Below, piece by piece: positions 26,836 through 34,937 of a stretch of 64,000 nucleotides of DNA (positions within the stretch are counted from its first letter, which is position 1; every line of letters begins with the position of its first letter). The notes under the pieces were generated by a model. The model did not search any database. It had not been told where the DNA came from and was given only the letters and a program-made list of their open reading frames with translations. Source of the DNA: an uncultured Lachnospiraceae bacterium (GTDB lineage Bacteria; Bacillota; Clostridia; Lachnospirales; Lachnospiraceae); contig CALWSF010000001.1 of the NCBI GenBank assembly GCA_944384125.1, positions 62,001 through 126,000 of the forward strand, given 5' to 3'. The position numbers were made by a program, and so were the translations under genes.

Positions 26836-26862
26836 ATATTGTCCGTTTTTTCTGCATAGATT
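26836..26862 (+). promoter_or_regulatory. sigmaE-like sporulation promoter of sipL
   Basis: ATATT (26836-26840), 14 bp and CATAGATT (26855-26862) fit the mother-cell sigmaE consensus ATATT-N14-CATACAnT with one core difference. It lies 40 nt upstream of the sipL ATG, and sipL-type genes are known sigmaE targets in clostridia. Confidence 0.6.
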
Positions 26863-26902
26863 TCCGTAAAGGAATTTATGTGGAAAGGGAAGGTGCGGCT
26901 GT

Positions 26903-28459
26903 ATGATTGAGCTGATGAAAAAAGAGATACATATGAACCGGCAGAAGGGGAGTGCAGTGTCACAGATTACCCTGGATGACGATTTTATTGTCCCTGATAC
27001 GCTGGATGATGTTTCTCAGGTGCTGATTGACAATGGAGAGATTCAGATTGAGTCATCCCGGGCTCAGGGAGAGAAGGTTCTTGTAAAAGGCAAGCTCCTG
27101 TTCCGCGTCCTTTACCGGAAGGAGGAAGGGGGGCTGCAGGCGTTAGGGGGAGAGGTTCCCTTTGATGAAACGGTCAATGTTCCGGATCTGGATGAACATG
27201 ATTATACGCAGATTTCCTGGACGCTTGAAGATCTGAATACAAGCATGATTAACTCCAGAAAACTGAGTATAAAGGCGGTAGTGACTCTGGAGGTCAGAGT
27301 TGAAAGCCTTTATGATGCAGAGGCGGCAGTTGACATTGAAACGGACGATGCAAAAGCGGAGGTTCTCAAAAGAAATATTGAAGTAGCCGCTATTGCGGCC
27401 CGGCGTAAGGACACATACCGGATTCGGGAGGACATCCAGGTATCCGGCAGCAAACCTAACATTGAGACAATCCTCTGGAATGAAATGCGCCTGAGGGGAG
27501 TAAGTGTACGCCCCATGGACGGCATGGTTCATCTTGATGGAGAGCTTCTCGTATTCATTATTTATTCCGGCGAGGGAGACCATACTCCGGTACAGTGGAT
27601 GGAGGAGAGCATTCCTTTTTCCGGAGAAGTCGAGCTTACTGAGTCAGAGGAGGAAATGATCCCGGCTGTCGGGGTAAGGATTCTGCATCGAAGTATAGAG
27701 ATGAAGCCTGACTATGACGGAGAAATGCGGGAATTTGGGCTTGATGTGGTGCTGGAGCTGGATATGAAGCTTTACAAGGAAGAAAATGTGGAGCTTTTGA
27801 GTGATGTTTATTCTACCGGATGTGAAATTCTGGCAGATACGGGAGAGGCCTGTTTCGATCGGCTTCTGGCCCGTAATATATGCAAGACCAAAGTCAGCGA
27901 TCAGGTCACTGTAAAAAAACCGGAGCGTATTCTTCAGATCTGCCACAGCAGCGGAAGTGTGAAGCTGGATGAGGCAAGGCCTGACGAGGATGGTCTCCAT
28001 ATTGAAGGCGTTCTGGAAGTAAGTCTCCTTTATCTGACAGATGATGATACTGAGCCGGTAGGTGCGTCTGTGGAAATGGTTCCGTTTCACTGTGTTGCTG
28101 AGGCGGAGGGAATAGACGGAGACAGTGTGTGGCAGCTGAATCTGGGACTGGAACAGCTTACTGCTGTTATGCTGGGGGGCGACTCTGTGGAGATTAAGGC
28201 AGTTATTTCCGCAGATCTGATAGTCCTGCAGCCGGTTCGCGAATCTGTGGTTACAGGCGTGCGGACAGAACCGCTGGATGTGAAGCGGCTCCAGCAGATG
28301 CCCGGAATTGTGGGCTATGTTGTGCAGCCCGGGGATTCGCTGTGGAAAATTGCCAAGAGATTTCACACAACTGTGGATAACATTAAAGAGATAAATGGAC
28401 TTACAGGAGATGCATTGAAGCCGGGAGACAGACTTATTCTTGTAAAAGAGATTAAATAG
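26903..28459 (+). CDS. sipL: SipL-type spore coat morphogenetic protein (DUF3794 repeats plus LysM)
   Basis: 518 residues starting behind GGGAAGG. Three related beta-rich DUF3794 units are visible around residues 20-130, 150-270 and 310-440 (for example 'VLVKGKLLFRVLYR' and 'VHLDGELLVFIIYSG'). The C-terminal 50 residues are a LysM domain ('YVVQPGDSLWKIAKRF', 'INGLTGDALKPGDRLILV'). This order matches Clostridioides SipL, the functional counterpart of SpoVID, which sits on the forespore surface and binds SpoIVA. The upstream sigmaE-like promoter agrees. The gene indicates that the organism can sporulate. Confidence 0.88.
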   Translation: MIELMKKEIHMNRQKGSAVSQITLDDDFIVPDTLDDVSQVLIDNGEIQIESSRAQGEKVLVKGKLLFRVLYRKEEGGLQALGGEVPFDETVNVPDLDEHDYTQISWTLEDLNTSMINSRKLSIKAVVTLEVRVESLYDAEAAVDIETDDAKAEVLKRNIEVAAIAARRKDTYRIREDIQVSGSKPNIETILWNEMRLRGVSVRPMDGMVHLDGELLVFIIYSGEGDHTPVQWMEESIPFSGEVELTESEEEMIPAVGVRILHRSIEMKPDYDGEMREFGLDVVLELDMKLYKEENVELLSDVYSTGCEILADTGEACFDRLLARNICKTKVSDQVTVKKPERILQICHSSGSVKLDEARPDEDGLHIEGVLEVSLLYLTDDDTEPVGASVEMVPFHCVAEAEGIDGDSVWQLNLGLEQLTAVMLGGDSVEIKAVISADLIVLQPVRESVVTGVRTEPLDVKRLQQMPGIVGYVVQPGDSLWKIAKRFHTTVDNIKEINGLTGDALKPGDRLILVKEIK

Positions 28460-28486
28460 AGGGCAGTGAAAACAGACTGCAGAGGG

Positions 28487-28522
28487 AAAAGCGGGAACAG
28501 TGCTGAGCTGTCCCGCTTTTCG
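28487..28522 (+). terminator. Intrinsic terminator after sipL
   Basis: AAAAGCGGGAACAG (28487-28500) pairs with CTGTCCCGCTTTT (28508-28520) with one bulged A and a seven-base loop. The T run is within and just after the 3' arm. Confidence 0.8.
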
Positions 28523-28572
28523 CGGTAATAAAAATATGGTATGATGGAAAAAAGCAGAGGGGAGGCGGCAGC

Positions 28573-30432
28573 GTGCAGATTGTTGGTGTTGGTATTCGCA
28601 ATTACAAGGGAATCCGGAATATGGAGATACATGATATTGAGAATGCGCTTATTCTGGTGGGAAAAAATAATACAGGAAAAACAACCGTTCTGGATGCGAT
28701 ACGTCTTGCGCTTGGAGGAAACCGCCCGGAGCCGTCGGATTTCAATTCGACCCGTCAGAATGTGGAAATAGAGCTGACGCTTTCGATTACACAGGAGGAT
28801 CGGCGTGCTTTCCATCATCAGGGACTGATAAGCCGTTACAGACGGTATGAGATATGGGAAAAAGAATTTTACAGGCGTCTTCCGTCATGCAGGGGCGACA
28901 GGCTTACATTTACATATATTGCTAATTACGGAGGAAAAGTACGTTATGCGGACGGTGTAAAAAAAGACAATACCTGTATCCCCTCTATTTTGCCTAAAAT
29001 TCATTTTATAGACAGCGGAAGGCAGCTGCAGGCATTTCAGCGGGATCTGCTGTTCTTCTTTGACAATCCGGTCATGAATGAGGTGCGTGCCGGCTGCTGT
29101 ATTTTTGATGCTTCCAGAGAGTGTCGGCACTGCTTTCAGTGCATTGGTCTGATCCACCGTAAGAATGCAGAGGAGCTGAGTGCGGCAGAGACACGCAAGC
29201 TTCTGGAATATAAGCTGTTTCGTTCCAATATGGGAGATCTGGCAGAGCGGATCAATGAAAATTTTCACAAAAATGGCGGTTATGATGATTTGTATTATGA
29301 GATTGAAGCAGACGTAGATCAGATGTTCCGCATTAATGTCAGAACAGTTCGTGCAGGGGATGGCGGAGAGAACCCGGCGGGTTATATGAGCCGCGGTATG
29401 CAAAGTATTTATATGCTGTCTCTGCTGGAAACATATATGGAAGGGGAAAATCAGAGTGCCTGTATCATTCTGGTAGAATATCCGGAGCTTTTTCTTCACC
29501 CGCAGCTCCAGAAAACCGCCAGTGAGATTCTTTACAGGCTTTCGAAGAAAAATCAGGTTATATTCAGTACCCATTCTCCTCAGCTTCTGATGAACTTTAC
29601 AAGCAGGCAGATCCGTCAGGTTGTGCTTGATGCTCAGAAGCATTCCGTAATCAGGGAGAATTCTGATATAGGAGAAATTCTGGAGGATCTGGGATACGGA
29701 GCGGGAGATATTCTCAATGTGGATTTTGTCTTTATAGTTGAGGGAAAACAGGATAAGAGCCGGCTTCCGCTGCTTCTTGAGAAGTACTACTCTGAAATAT
29801 ATGACAGCCGGGGGAATCTGTCCCGGATAGCAATAATAACGACAAACAGCTGCACTAATATAAAAACTTATGCCAACCTCAAGTATATGAATCAGGTGTC
29901 TTTCCGGGAGCAGTTTCTGATGATACGGGACGGGGACGGAAAAGATCCTGAGGAGCTGGCAGAAGCTCTATGCCGGTATTATGACGAGCAGGGGGCGCGG
30001 GATGTGGACAGGCTGCCCCGTGTTACCAGACGGAATGTGCTGATTTTAAAATATTATTCGTTTGAAAATTATTTTCTCAATCCTGCAGTAATGGTAAAAC
30101 TGGGAATTGTTGAGTCGGAGGATGCGTTTTATCATATACTCTGGGAAAAATGGACAGACTATCTCGGGCGGATGAGATCGGGCCGGAATTTTGTGCGTGC
30201 ACTTGGCAGGGAGCCGCAAACAGAGGCGGATCTGAAGAACAGCATGGAACTTTTTAAGGTATATGTGAGAGGTCACAATCTCTACGATATATTTTACGGA
30301 CGATATAAAAAGCAGGAAAAGGAACTTCTGCGCCGGTACATTGAACTGGCTCCGCGGGAGGATTTCAGAGATATTCTGGATGCCATTGATCAGTTTCTGT
30401 TCTTTGACAGCCGGAAAAAAATGCCGGGATGA
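28573..30432 (+). CDS. OLD-like AAA ATPase with C-terminal TOPRIM domain
   Basis: 619 residues with a GTG start behind GGGGAGGCGG. The N-terminal ABC-type ATPase half has Walker A 'VGKNNTGKTT' (residues 29-38), an insert with clustered cysteines (175, 176, 184, 187, 190), a signature-like 'YMSRGMQSIYML' (271-282), Walker B 'IILVEYPELFLHP' (298-310) and a switch His in 'FSTHSPQLL'. Where Walker B normally has two acidic residues (E-E-P-E), this one reads E-Y-P-E, so the usual catalytic Glu is Tyr. The TOPRIM half has 'VFIVEGKQDKSRLP' (387-399) and 'IRDGDGKDPE' (451-460). The family includes OLD nucleases and Gabija GajA. No UvrD-like partner is next to it. The following ORF overlaps by 4 nt. 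Confidence 0.85.
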   Translation: MQIVGVGIRNYKGIRNMEIHDIENALILVGKNNTGKTTVLDAIRLALGGNRPEPSDFNSTRQNVEIELTLSITQEDRRAFHHQGLISRYRRYEIWEKEFYRRLPSCRGDRLTFTYIANYGGKVRYADGVKKDNTCIPSILPKIHFIDSGRQLQAFQRDLLFFFDNPVMNEVRAGCCIFDASRECRHCFQCIGLIHRKNAEELSAAETRKLLEYKLFRSNMGDLAERINENFHKNGGYDDLYYEIEADVDQMFRINVRTVRAGDGGENPAGYMSRGMQSIYMLSLLETYMEGENQSACIILVEYPELFLHPQLQKTASEILYRLSKKNQVIFSTHSPQLLMNFTSRQIRQVVLDAQKHSVIRENSDIGEILEDLGYGAGDILNVDFVFIVEGKQDKSRLPLLLEKYYSEIYDSRGNLSRIAIITTNSCTNIKTYANLKYMNQVSFREQFLMIRDGDGKDPEELAEALCRYYDEQGARDVDRLPRVTRRNVLILKYYSFENYFLNPAVMVKLGIVESEDAFYHILWEKWTDYLGRMRSGRNFVRALGREPQTEADLKNSMELFKVYVRGHNLYDIFYGRYKKQEKELLRRYIELAPREDFRDILDAIDQFLFFDSRKKMPG

Positions 30433-30656
30433 GCGTTGCATTTTGGGAGAAAATCCATATAATAGAGTATATTAAACACTGCGGCGAGAAAGGTACAGCG
30501 CATCCGGCCGATGCTTCAGATAGATCCGGAATCCGGAGAGTGACAGCTGTCAGGTTTCCGGGCGGTAACGGCACATTGCAAGGTGCGGTTGCCGTTTACA
30601 TAGAAGAAGCATGTGCGGCCGGTTTTGTGCGGCCTGAGGACAGGACGGGAAAATGA
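30429..30656 (+). CDS. Small ORF (75 aa) coupled to both neighbours by ATGA overlaps
   Basis: The ATG at 30429 overlaps the TGA of the OLD-like gene, and its own TGA at 30654-30656 overlaps the next ATG, giving two 4-nt overlaps. The product begins 'MSVAFWEKIHIIEYIKHCGE', then has 'RVTAVRFPGGNGTLQGAV' and 'YIEEACAAGFVRPEDRTG'. It has a mix of polar and hydrophobic segments, no membrane helix and no family I recognise. The exact head-to-tail fit argues for a real gene, while a weak ribosome site and unremarkable composition argue against. If it were not translated, a 220-nt gap would separate two otherwise close genes. Confidence 0.5.
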   Translation: MSVAFWEKIHIIEYIKHCGEKGTAHPADASDRSGIRRVTAVRFPGGNGTLQGAVAVYIEEACAAGFVRPEDRTGK

Positions 30657-31663
30657 ATTTTACATATCTGGTGCGGTGCTCAGATGGTTCTCTTTACTGT
30701 GGGTGGACAAACCGTCTGGAAGAGAGAGTGCGTGCGCATAATGAAGGAAGAGGCGCCAAGTACACAAAAAGCCGCCGGCCGGTTGAGCTTGTCTACTGCG
30801 AAACACATGCGACAAAAGAAGAGGCTTTAAGGCGGGAGGCAGCAATAAAGAAGATGACAAAAAGGGAAAAGGAAAAACTGGTGCAGAAGGGTAAGACGGA
30901 GGTCTCCCATGCACCCGGAATGCAGATAATCATATCACCGGCGAAAAAAATGCGGGAGTGCCGGGATGTGTTTGCGTGGAACAGGCTTCCGGCCTTCCTC
31001 GACAGAACGGAGGAACTGCTGTCGATACTTAAAGGATTTACTCCCGCTCAGCTGAAAGAGCTGTTTAAATCAAATGAAAAGATCACACAGGAAAACTTCC
31101 TGCGCTACCGTGATATGGATTTGAGGAAGGGACTGACACCTGCAGCCCTGGCATATGTGGGAATACAGTACCAGTATATGGCCCCTCAGATTCTGACGGG
31201 GAAAGCGTGGGAATATCTTTGTGCCCATTTATGGATTCTGAGCGGATTTTACGGGATTTTGAGGGCGGATGACGGCATTGTTCCCTACAGGCTGGAAATG
31301 CAGGCAAAGCTTGCCACAGATGCGGGCCGGGATCTCTATGCCTACTGGGGGCCGCTTCTGTATCAGACATTATCAGCACCGGAGGGAGCATGTATTCTTA
31401 ATCTGGCTTCCAAAGAATACAGCAGAGCAATAGAACCCTGGCTTGGAAAAAAGGACAGGTTTGTGACGTGTGTGTTTGGTACGCTGTGTGACGGAACCAT
31501 AAAGGTAAAGGCTACGGAAGCAAAGATGGCCAGAGGGGAGATGGTGCGTTTTCTGGCTGAAAAAGGAGCAGAGAACGCAGAAGCGGCGAAGGAATTTGAT
31601 CGCCTGGGCTTTTCTTTTGATGCTTTGCGATCGGATGACACTTCCTTCGTTTTTCTTAAGTAA
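30653..31663 (+). CDS. GIY-YIG nuclease domain fused to YaaA (UPF0246)
   Basis: 336 residues in one frame. Residues 1-80 form a UPF0213-type GIY-YIG domain: 'FTYLVRCSDGSLYCGWT' (the Y-x-x...Y-x-G-x-T motif), 'RVRAHNEGRGAKYT', 'RRPVELVYCE' and the Glu-containing 'ALRREAAIKKMTKREK'. After a linker of about 10 residues, 'MQIIISPAKKM' at residue 90 begins a complete YaaA domain (about 247 residues, with 'LTPAALAYVGIQYQY', 'LSGFYGILRADDGIVPYRLEM' and 'NLASKEYSRAI'). YaaA lowers intracellular iron and limits oxidative DNA damage in E. coli. These two families are normally separate proteins. The internal ATG at 30920 lacks a well-placed ribosome site, so the fusion product is favoured. Confidence 0.88.
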   Translation: MNFTYLVRCSDGSLYCGWTNRLEERVRAHNEGRGAKYTKSRRPVELVYCETHATKEEALRREAAIKKMTKREKEKLVQKGKTEVSHAPGMQIIISPAKKMRECRDVFAWNRLPAFLDRTEELLSILKGFTPAQLKELFKSNEKITQENFLRYRDMDLRKGLTPAALAYVGIQYQYMAPQILTGKAWEYLCAHLWILSGFYGILRADDGIVPYRLEMQAKLATDAGRDLYAYWGPLLYQTLSAPEGACILNLASKEYSRAIEPWLGKKDRFVTCVFGTLCDGTIKVKATEAKMARGEMVRFLAEKGAENAEAAKEFDRLGFSFDALRSDDTSFVFLK

Positions 31664-31675
31664 AAGAGGCGGAAT

Positions 31676-32845
31676 ATGATTTCATTTATTATCAGATGTT
31701 TTATTAAAAACAGGGAGGATGTGAAAAATCCGGAGGTCAGACGACAGTATGGAGTTCTGTGCAGTCTGGTGGGCATAGGCCTTAATATCTGTCTTTTTGC
31801 CGGGAAATATGCGGCGGGAGCAATAAGCGGATCCATTGCTATTATGGCTGATGCATTTAATAATCTTTCTGATGCGGGCTCTTCCCTGATTACTCTTATT
31901 GGATTTAAATTCGCGGGAATGAAACCGGATAAAGAGCATCCGTTTGGTCATGGAAGAATTGAATATCTGTCAGGGCTGGCAGTGGCATTGGCTATTGTTC
32001 TGATGGGAATTGAGCTGGGAAAGTCATCTGTTGAAAAAATCATTTCTCCCACGGCGGTTGATACAAGTCTGCTCTCTATCGGGATACTGGTAGTGTCAAT
32101 TGCCGTAAAACTTTATATGAGCAGATATAACCGTAATATCGGAAAGAAGATTGACTCTGCGGCAATGAAGGCAACGGCTGCCGACAGTCTCAGTGATGCA
32201 GCTGCCACTTCGGTGGTTCTGCTGGCTATGCTTGCTCTGCATTTTACCGGCTATAATATAGACGGCTGGTGCGGTGTGCTGGTAGCTCTGTTTATCATTT
32301 ATGCCGGCTATGGTGCGGCCAAGGATACACTGAGCCCTCTTCTGGGACAGTCTCCGGATCGGGAACTGATAGATGAGATACGGAATATTACTCTGTCCCA
32401 TAAGGAGATTATCGGAATCCATGATCTGGTCGTGCATGATTATGGTCCGGGGCGCCTGATGATCTCCCTGCATGGAGAAGTGCCGGGAAACGGAAATATT
32501 TTTGAACTTCATGATGTGATTGATCAGGCGGAAAAGGAGCTCAAGGAGAAACTGGGCTGTGACGCCGTGATTCATATGGATCCGGTTGAGACAGATAATG
32601 AAACCATTCGTTCAGTTAAGGATGAGGTTGCCCGGCTGGTAATGAAAATAGACGGTAGAATAACGATACACGATTTCAGGATGGTATCCGGTCCCACTCA
32701 TACAAATCTTATTTTTGATGCAGTTGTACCTTTCGGAATGAAAATGACGGATCAGGAAATAGTGGATGAGATAGCACGTCTTGTGAAAGAGAAATGGGAA
32801 AACTATTACGCGGTGGTTTCTATAGATCACGGATATGTTCTGTGA
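31676..32845 (+). CDS. Cation diffusion facilitator family transporter
   Basis: 389 residues starting 12 nt after the fusion gene. Six membrane helices occupy residues about 20-215. 'SIAIMADAFNNLSDAGSSL' holds the first metal-site Asp/Asn pair, followed by 'KEHPFGHGRIEYLSG' and, in TM5, 'ATAADSLSDAAATSVV'. The C-terminal cytoplasmic domain is longer than in the E. coli type (about 175 residues with 'IGIHDLVVHDYGPGRLMISLH'). It exports a divalent cation (Zn, Fe, Mn or Co/Ni) by proton antiport, and the metal cannot be told from sequence. A neighbour carrying a YaaA domain, linked to iron, is suggestive only. Confidence 0.92.
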   Translation: MISFIIRCFIKNREDVKNPEVRRQYGVLCSLVGIGLNICLFAGKYAAGAISGSIAIMADAFNNLSDAGSSLITLIGFKFAGMKPDKEHPFGHGRIEYLSGLAVALAIVLMGIELGKSSVEKIISPTAVDTSLLSIGILVVSIAVKLYMSRYNRNIGKKIDSAAMKATAADSLSDAAATSVVLLAMLALHFTGYNIDGWCGVLVALFIIYAGYGAAKDTLSPLLGQSPDRELIDEIRNITLSHKEIIGIHDLVVHDYGPGRLMISLHGEVPGNGNIFELHDVIDQAEKELKEKLGCDAVIHMDPVETDNETIRSVKDEVARLVMKIDGRITIHDFRMVSGPTHTNLIFDAVVPFGMKMTDQEIVDEIARLVKEKWENYYAVVSIDHGYVL

Positions 32846-32859
32846 TGCGGGGGATGAGA

Positions 32860-34395
32860 ATGAGAGAGAAAAAAAGATTGTTTTATATGTTGCTTATCTG
32901 TCTGCTTCTTTCTTCAGGTGTCTTCGGGTGTTCAGGAGAAAAGGGTGCAGTTTCGCCCCCGGAAGGCGGATACATAGAATCGGAAGGAGCAGACTCTCAG
33001 ACAGAGGAAAGCGGCTTCCCGGAAGACGGGGAAACGGAAGGTTCCTCTGATACGGAAAATGGAATCAGCATTCCGGGAGAACAGGGGGAACCGGGATTTA
33101 CAGAGAGCCCGACTGCCGGTGCAGCTGAGACGGAGGATGAAACCGGGGAGGAACGGTTTGTACAGAAAAAAATTGTGATTGCAACAGATCTCCATTATCT
33201 GGCGGAGGATCTGTCAGGGCACCGGGGGCCGGCTTTTATGGATATGGCGCGCCGGGGGGACGGAAGAGTGCTTCAGTACGGCTGGGAGATTCTGGATGCT
33301 TTTCTTGATGAAATGCTGAAGGAAAAGCCGGATTTGGTGGTTTTGTCCGGGGACCTGACACTGGACGGAGAAAAAGAGAGCCACATCGAGCTTGCCTCCA
33401 GGCTGGAAGTGCTCACAGATAACGGAATAGAAGTAGCTGTAATACCGGGAAATCATGATATAAATAATACCAGGGCGAAACGGTATGTTTCAGACGGAAC
33501 AGAGCGGGCAGAGACGATTAATGCCGATGAATTCAGGCAGATTTACGCAGATTTTGGCTATGTGGCTGCGGACAGCCGCGATCCGGCTTCATTAAGCTAT
33601 CTGTATAAGCTGGATGATTATTACTGGCTTCTTCTGCTGGATTCCTGCCAGTATGATCCCGTAAACCGTGTGGGAGGAATGATTCGGAGAGAGACCTATG
33701 ACTGGATGGAGGAGATTCTTGATGAGTCGTGGGAAGCGGGGGCTCAGGTTATTACCGTAAGCCATCACAATCTGCTGGAGCAGAGCGGTGTCAGCCGGGA
33801 ATTTTATGACGACTGTACGATTGAGCACAATGAGGAGCTTATACGGATGCTGAGTGATTACGATGTGCGCCTTCATCTAAGCGGTCATCTGCATATACAG
33901 CATTATGAGGAGGATGAGGACAGCGGTATCTATGAGGTGGTTACGGGGTCCATGGCGATGGCACCCTGTAATTACGGTATTCTCCGGATCTGGAATGACG
34001 GGACGCTGCAGTATGATGCCAGGCCGGTGGATGTGAGCGGGTGGGCATCTGAAAATTCCTACAGCAATCAGAATCTGGTTCACTTCAAAGAATACAGTGA
34101 GGGCTTTCTTGCCGAGTCTGCATACCGTGACGCCATCGAAGATCTTCAGAGCCATATTCTGGAGAGGCGTATTTTCTTTACAGATGAAAAGATGGATGAG
34201 ATGGCCCGGTTTTATGCGAATCTCTGTGTATATTACTATGGCGGACGCATGATAGAAATTGCCGATCATATAACAGAGGACAGAGCATATGGGTACTGGG
34301 ACGAGATCGACTATGTCAGTGAACTGAGCGATTTTCTGAGAAATATCTTAGAGGATGAACCGGAAGATTTTGCACATCTGACATTGAGCTATTAA
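32860..34395 (+). CDS. Lipoprotein-like metallophosphoesterase (paralogue 1)
   Basis: 511 residues from the third possible ATG (32860), selected because GGGGG lies six nt upstream. The N-terminus has K-K-R, a hydrophobic core and 'LSSGVFGC', a plausible though imperfect lipobox. A Gly/Glu/Ser-rich linker of about 85 residues follows. The calcineurin-like domain has all five blocks: 'IATDLHYLA', 'VLSGDLTLDG', 'IPGNHDINN', 'VSHHN' and 'LSGHLHIQH'. Expected two-metal phosphodiesterase or phosphatase outside the membrane, with unknown substrate. It closely resembles the product of 37706-39310. Confidence 0.88.
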   Translation: MREKKRLFYMLLICLLLSSGVFGCSGEKGAVSPPEGGYIESEGADSQTEESGFPEDGETEGSSDTENGISIPGEQGEPGFTESPTAGAAETEDETGEERFVQKKIVIATDLHYLAEDLSGHRGPAFMDMARRGDGRVLQYGWEILDAFLDEMLKEKPDLVVLSGDLTLDGEKESHIELASRLEVLTDNGIEVAVIPGNHDINNTRAKRYVSDGTERAETINADEFRQIYADFGYVAADSRDPASLSYLYKLDDYYWLLLLDSCQYDPVNRVGGMIRRETYDWMEEILDESWEAGAQVITVSHHNLLEQSGVSREFYDDCTIEHNEELIRMLSDYDVRLHLSGHLHIQHYEEDEDSGIYEVVTGSMAMAPCNYGILRIWNDGTLQYDARPVDVSGWASENSYSNQNLVHFKEYSEGFLAESAYRDAIEDLQSHILERRIFFTDEKMDEMARFYANLCVYYYGGRMIEIADHITEDRAYGYWDEIDYVSELSDFLRNILEDEPEDFAHLTLSY

Positions 34396-34409
34396 AGGGA
34401 GAGACGTAT

Positions 34410-34937
34410 ATGGCAGAAGAGAAAAAATCGCAGCTCACAACACTCTGTTATATTGAAAAGGACGGGTGCTATCTGATGCTCCATCGCATCAAGAAAAAGA
34501 AGGATGTGAATGAAGGAAAATGGATAGGCGTCGGAGGGCATTTTGAAAAGAATGAAAGTCCGGAGGAGTGTCTGCTGCGTGAGGTAAAGGAGGAAACCGG
34601 GCTTTGTCTCACTTCATGGAAGTTTCGCGGCCTGGTAACTTTCATTGCAAAGGGGTGGCCTACAGAGTATATGTGCCTGTTTACGGCAGATGGATTTGAG
34701 GGAGAACTGACGGAATGTAAAGAAGGAATTCTCAGCTGGGTTCCCTTTTCGGAGATTGAAAAACTGAATCTGTGGGAAGGAGACAGAATTTTTCTGAGTC
34801 TGCTTGCAAATGGAAGGGATTTTTTCTCTCTGAAACTGGAGTATGACGGGGACGTGCTGAAGCGATACTGTATAAACGGGGTAAGTTTTGAAGTGGAAAA
34901 CAGGACAGAAATAGATGGGGAGAGAGGAGCAGAATGA
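34410..34937 (+). CDS. Nudix hydrolase (MutT/8-oxo-dGTPase type)
   Basis: 175 residues behind AAAGGGAGAG. The Nudix box 'GGHFEKNESPEECLLREVKEETGL' region (residues about 45-68, G-x5-E-x7-R-E-U-x-E-E-x-G-U) is intact. Upstream, 'CYIEKDGCYLMLHRIKKKKD' and 'KWIGVGGHFE' are typical of Firmicute 8-oxo-dGTP diphosphatase-like proteins. The C-terminal 30 residues extend beyond the usual length and are polar. The DUF554 gene overlaps its end by 4 nt, suggesting co-translation. Confidence 0.92.
   Translation: MAEEKKSQLTTLCYIEKDGCYLMLHRIKKKKDVNEGKWIGVGGHFEKNESPEECLLREVKEETGLCLTSWKFRGLVTFIAKGWPTEYMCLFTADGFEGELTECKEGILSWVPFSEIEKLNLWEGDRIFLSLLANGRDFFSLKLEYDGDVLKRYCINGVSFEVENRTEIDGERGAE

Noticed and set aside
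25586-26857. 423-codon - strand frame opposite cysE and the TtcA-like gene
   Set aside because: Antisense to two well-supported enzymes; His/Ile/Leu-rich composition typical of shadow frames and no domain visible.
32794-32859. Longer start for the first metallophosphoesterase
   Set aside because: It would overlap the CDF gene by 52 nt and would place extra residues before the signal peptide; ATG 32860 has a proper ribosome site.
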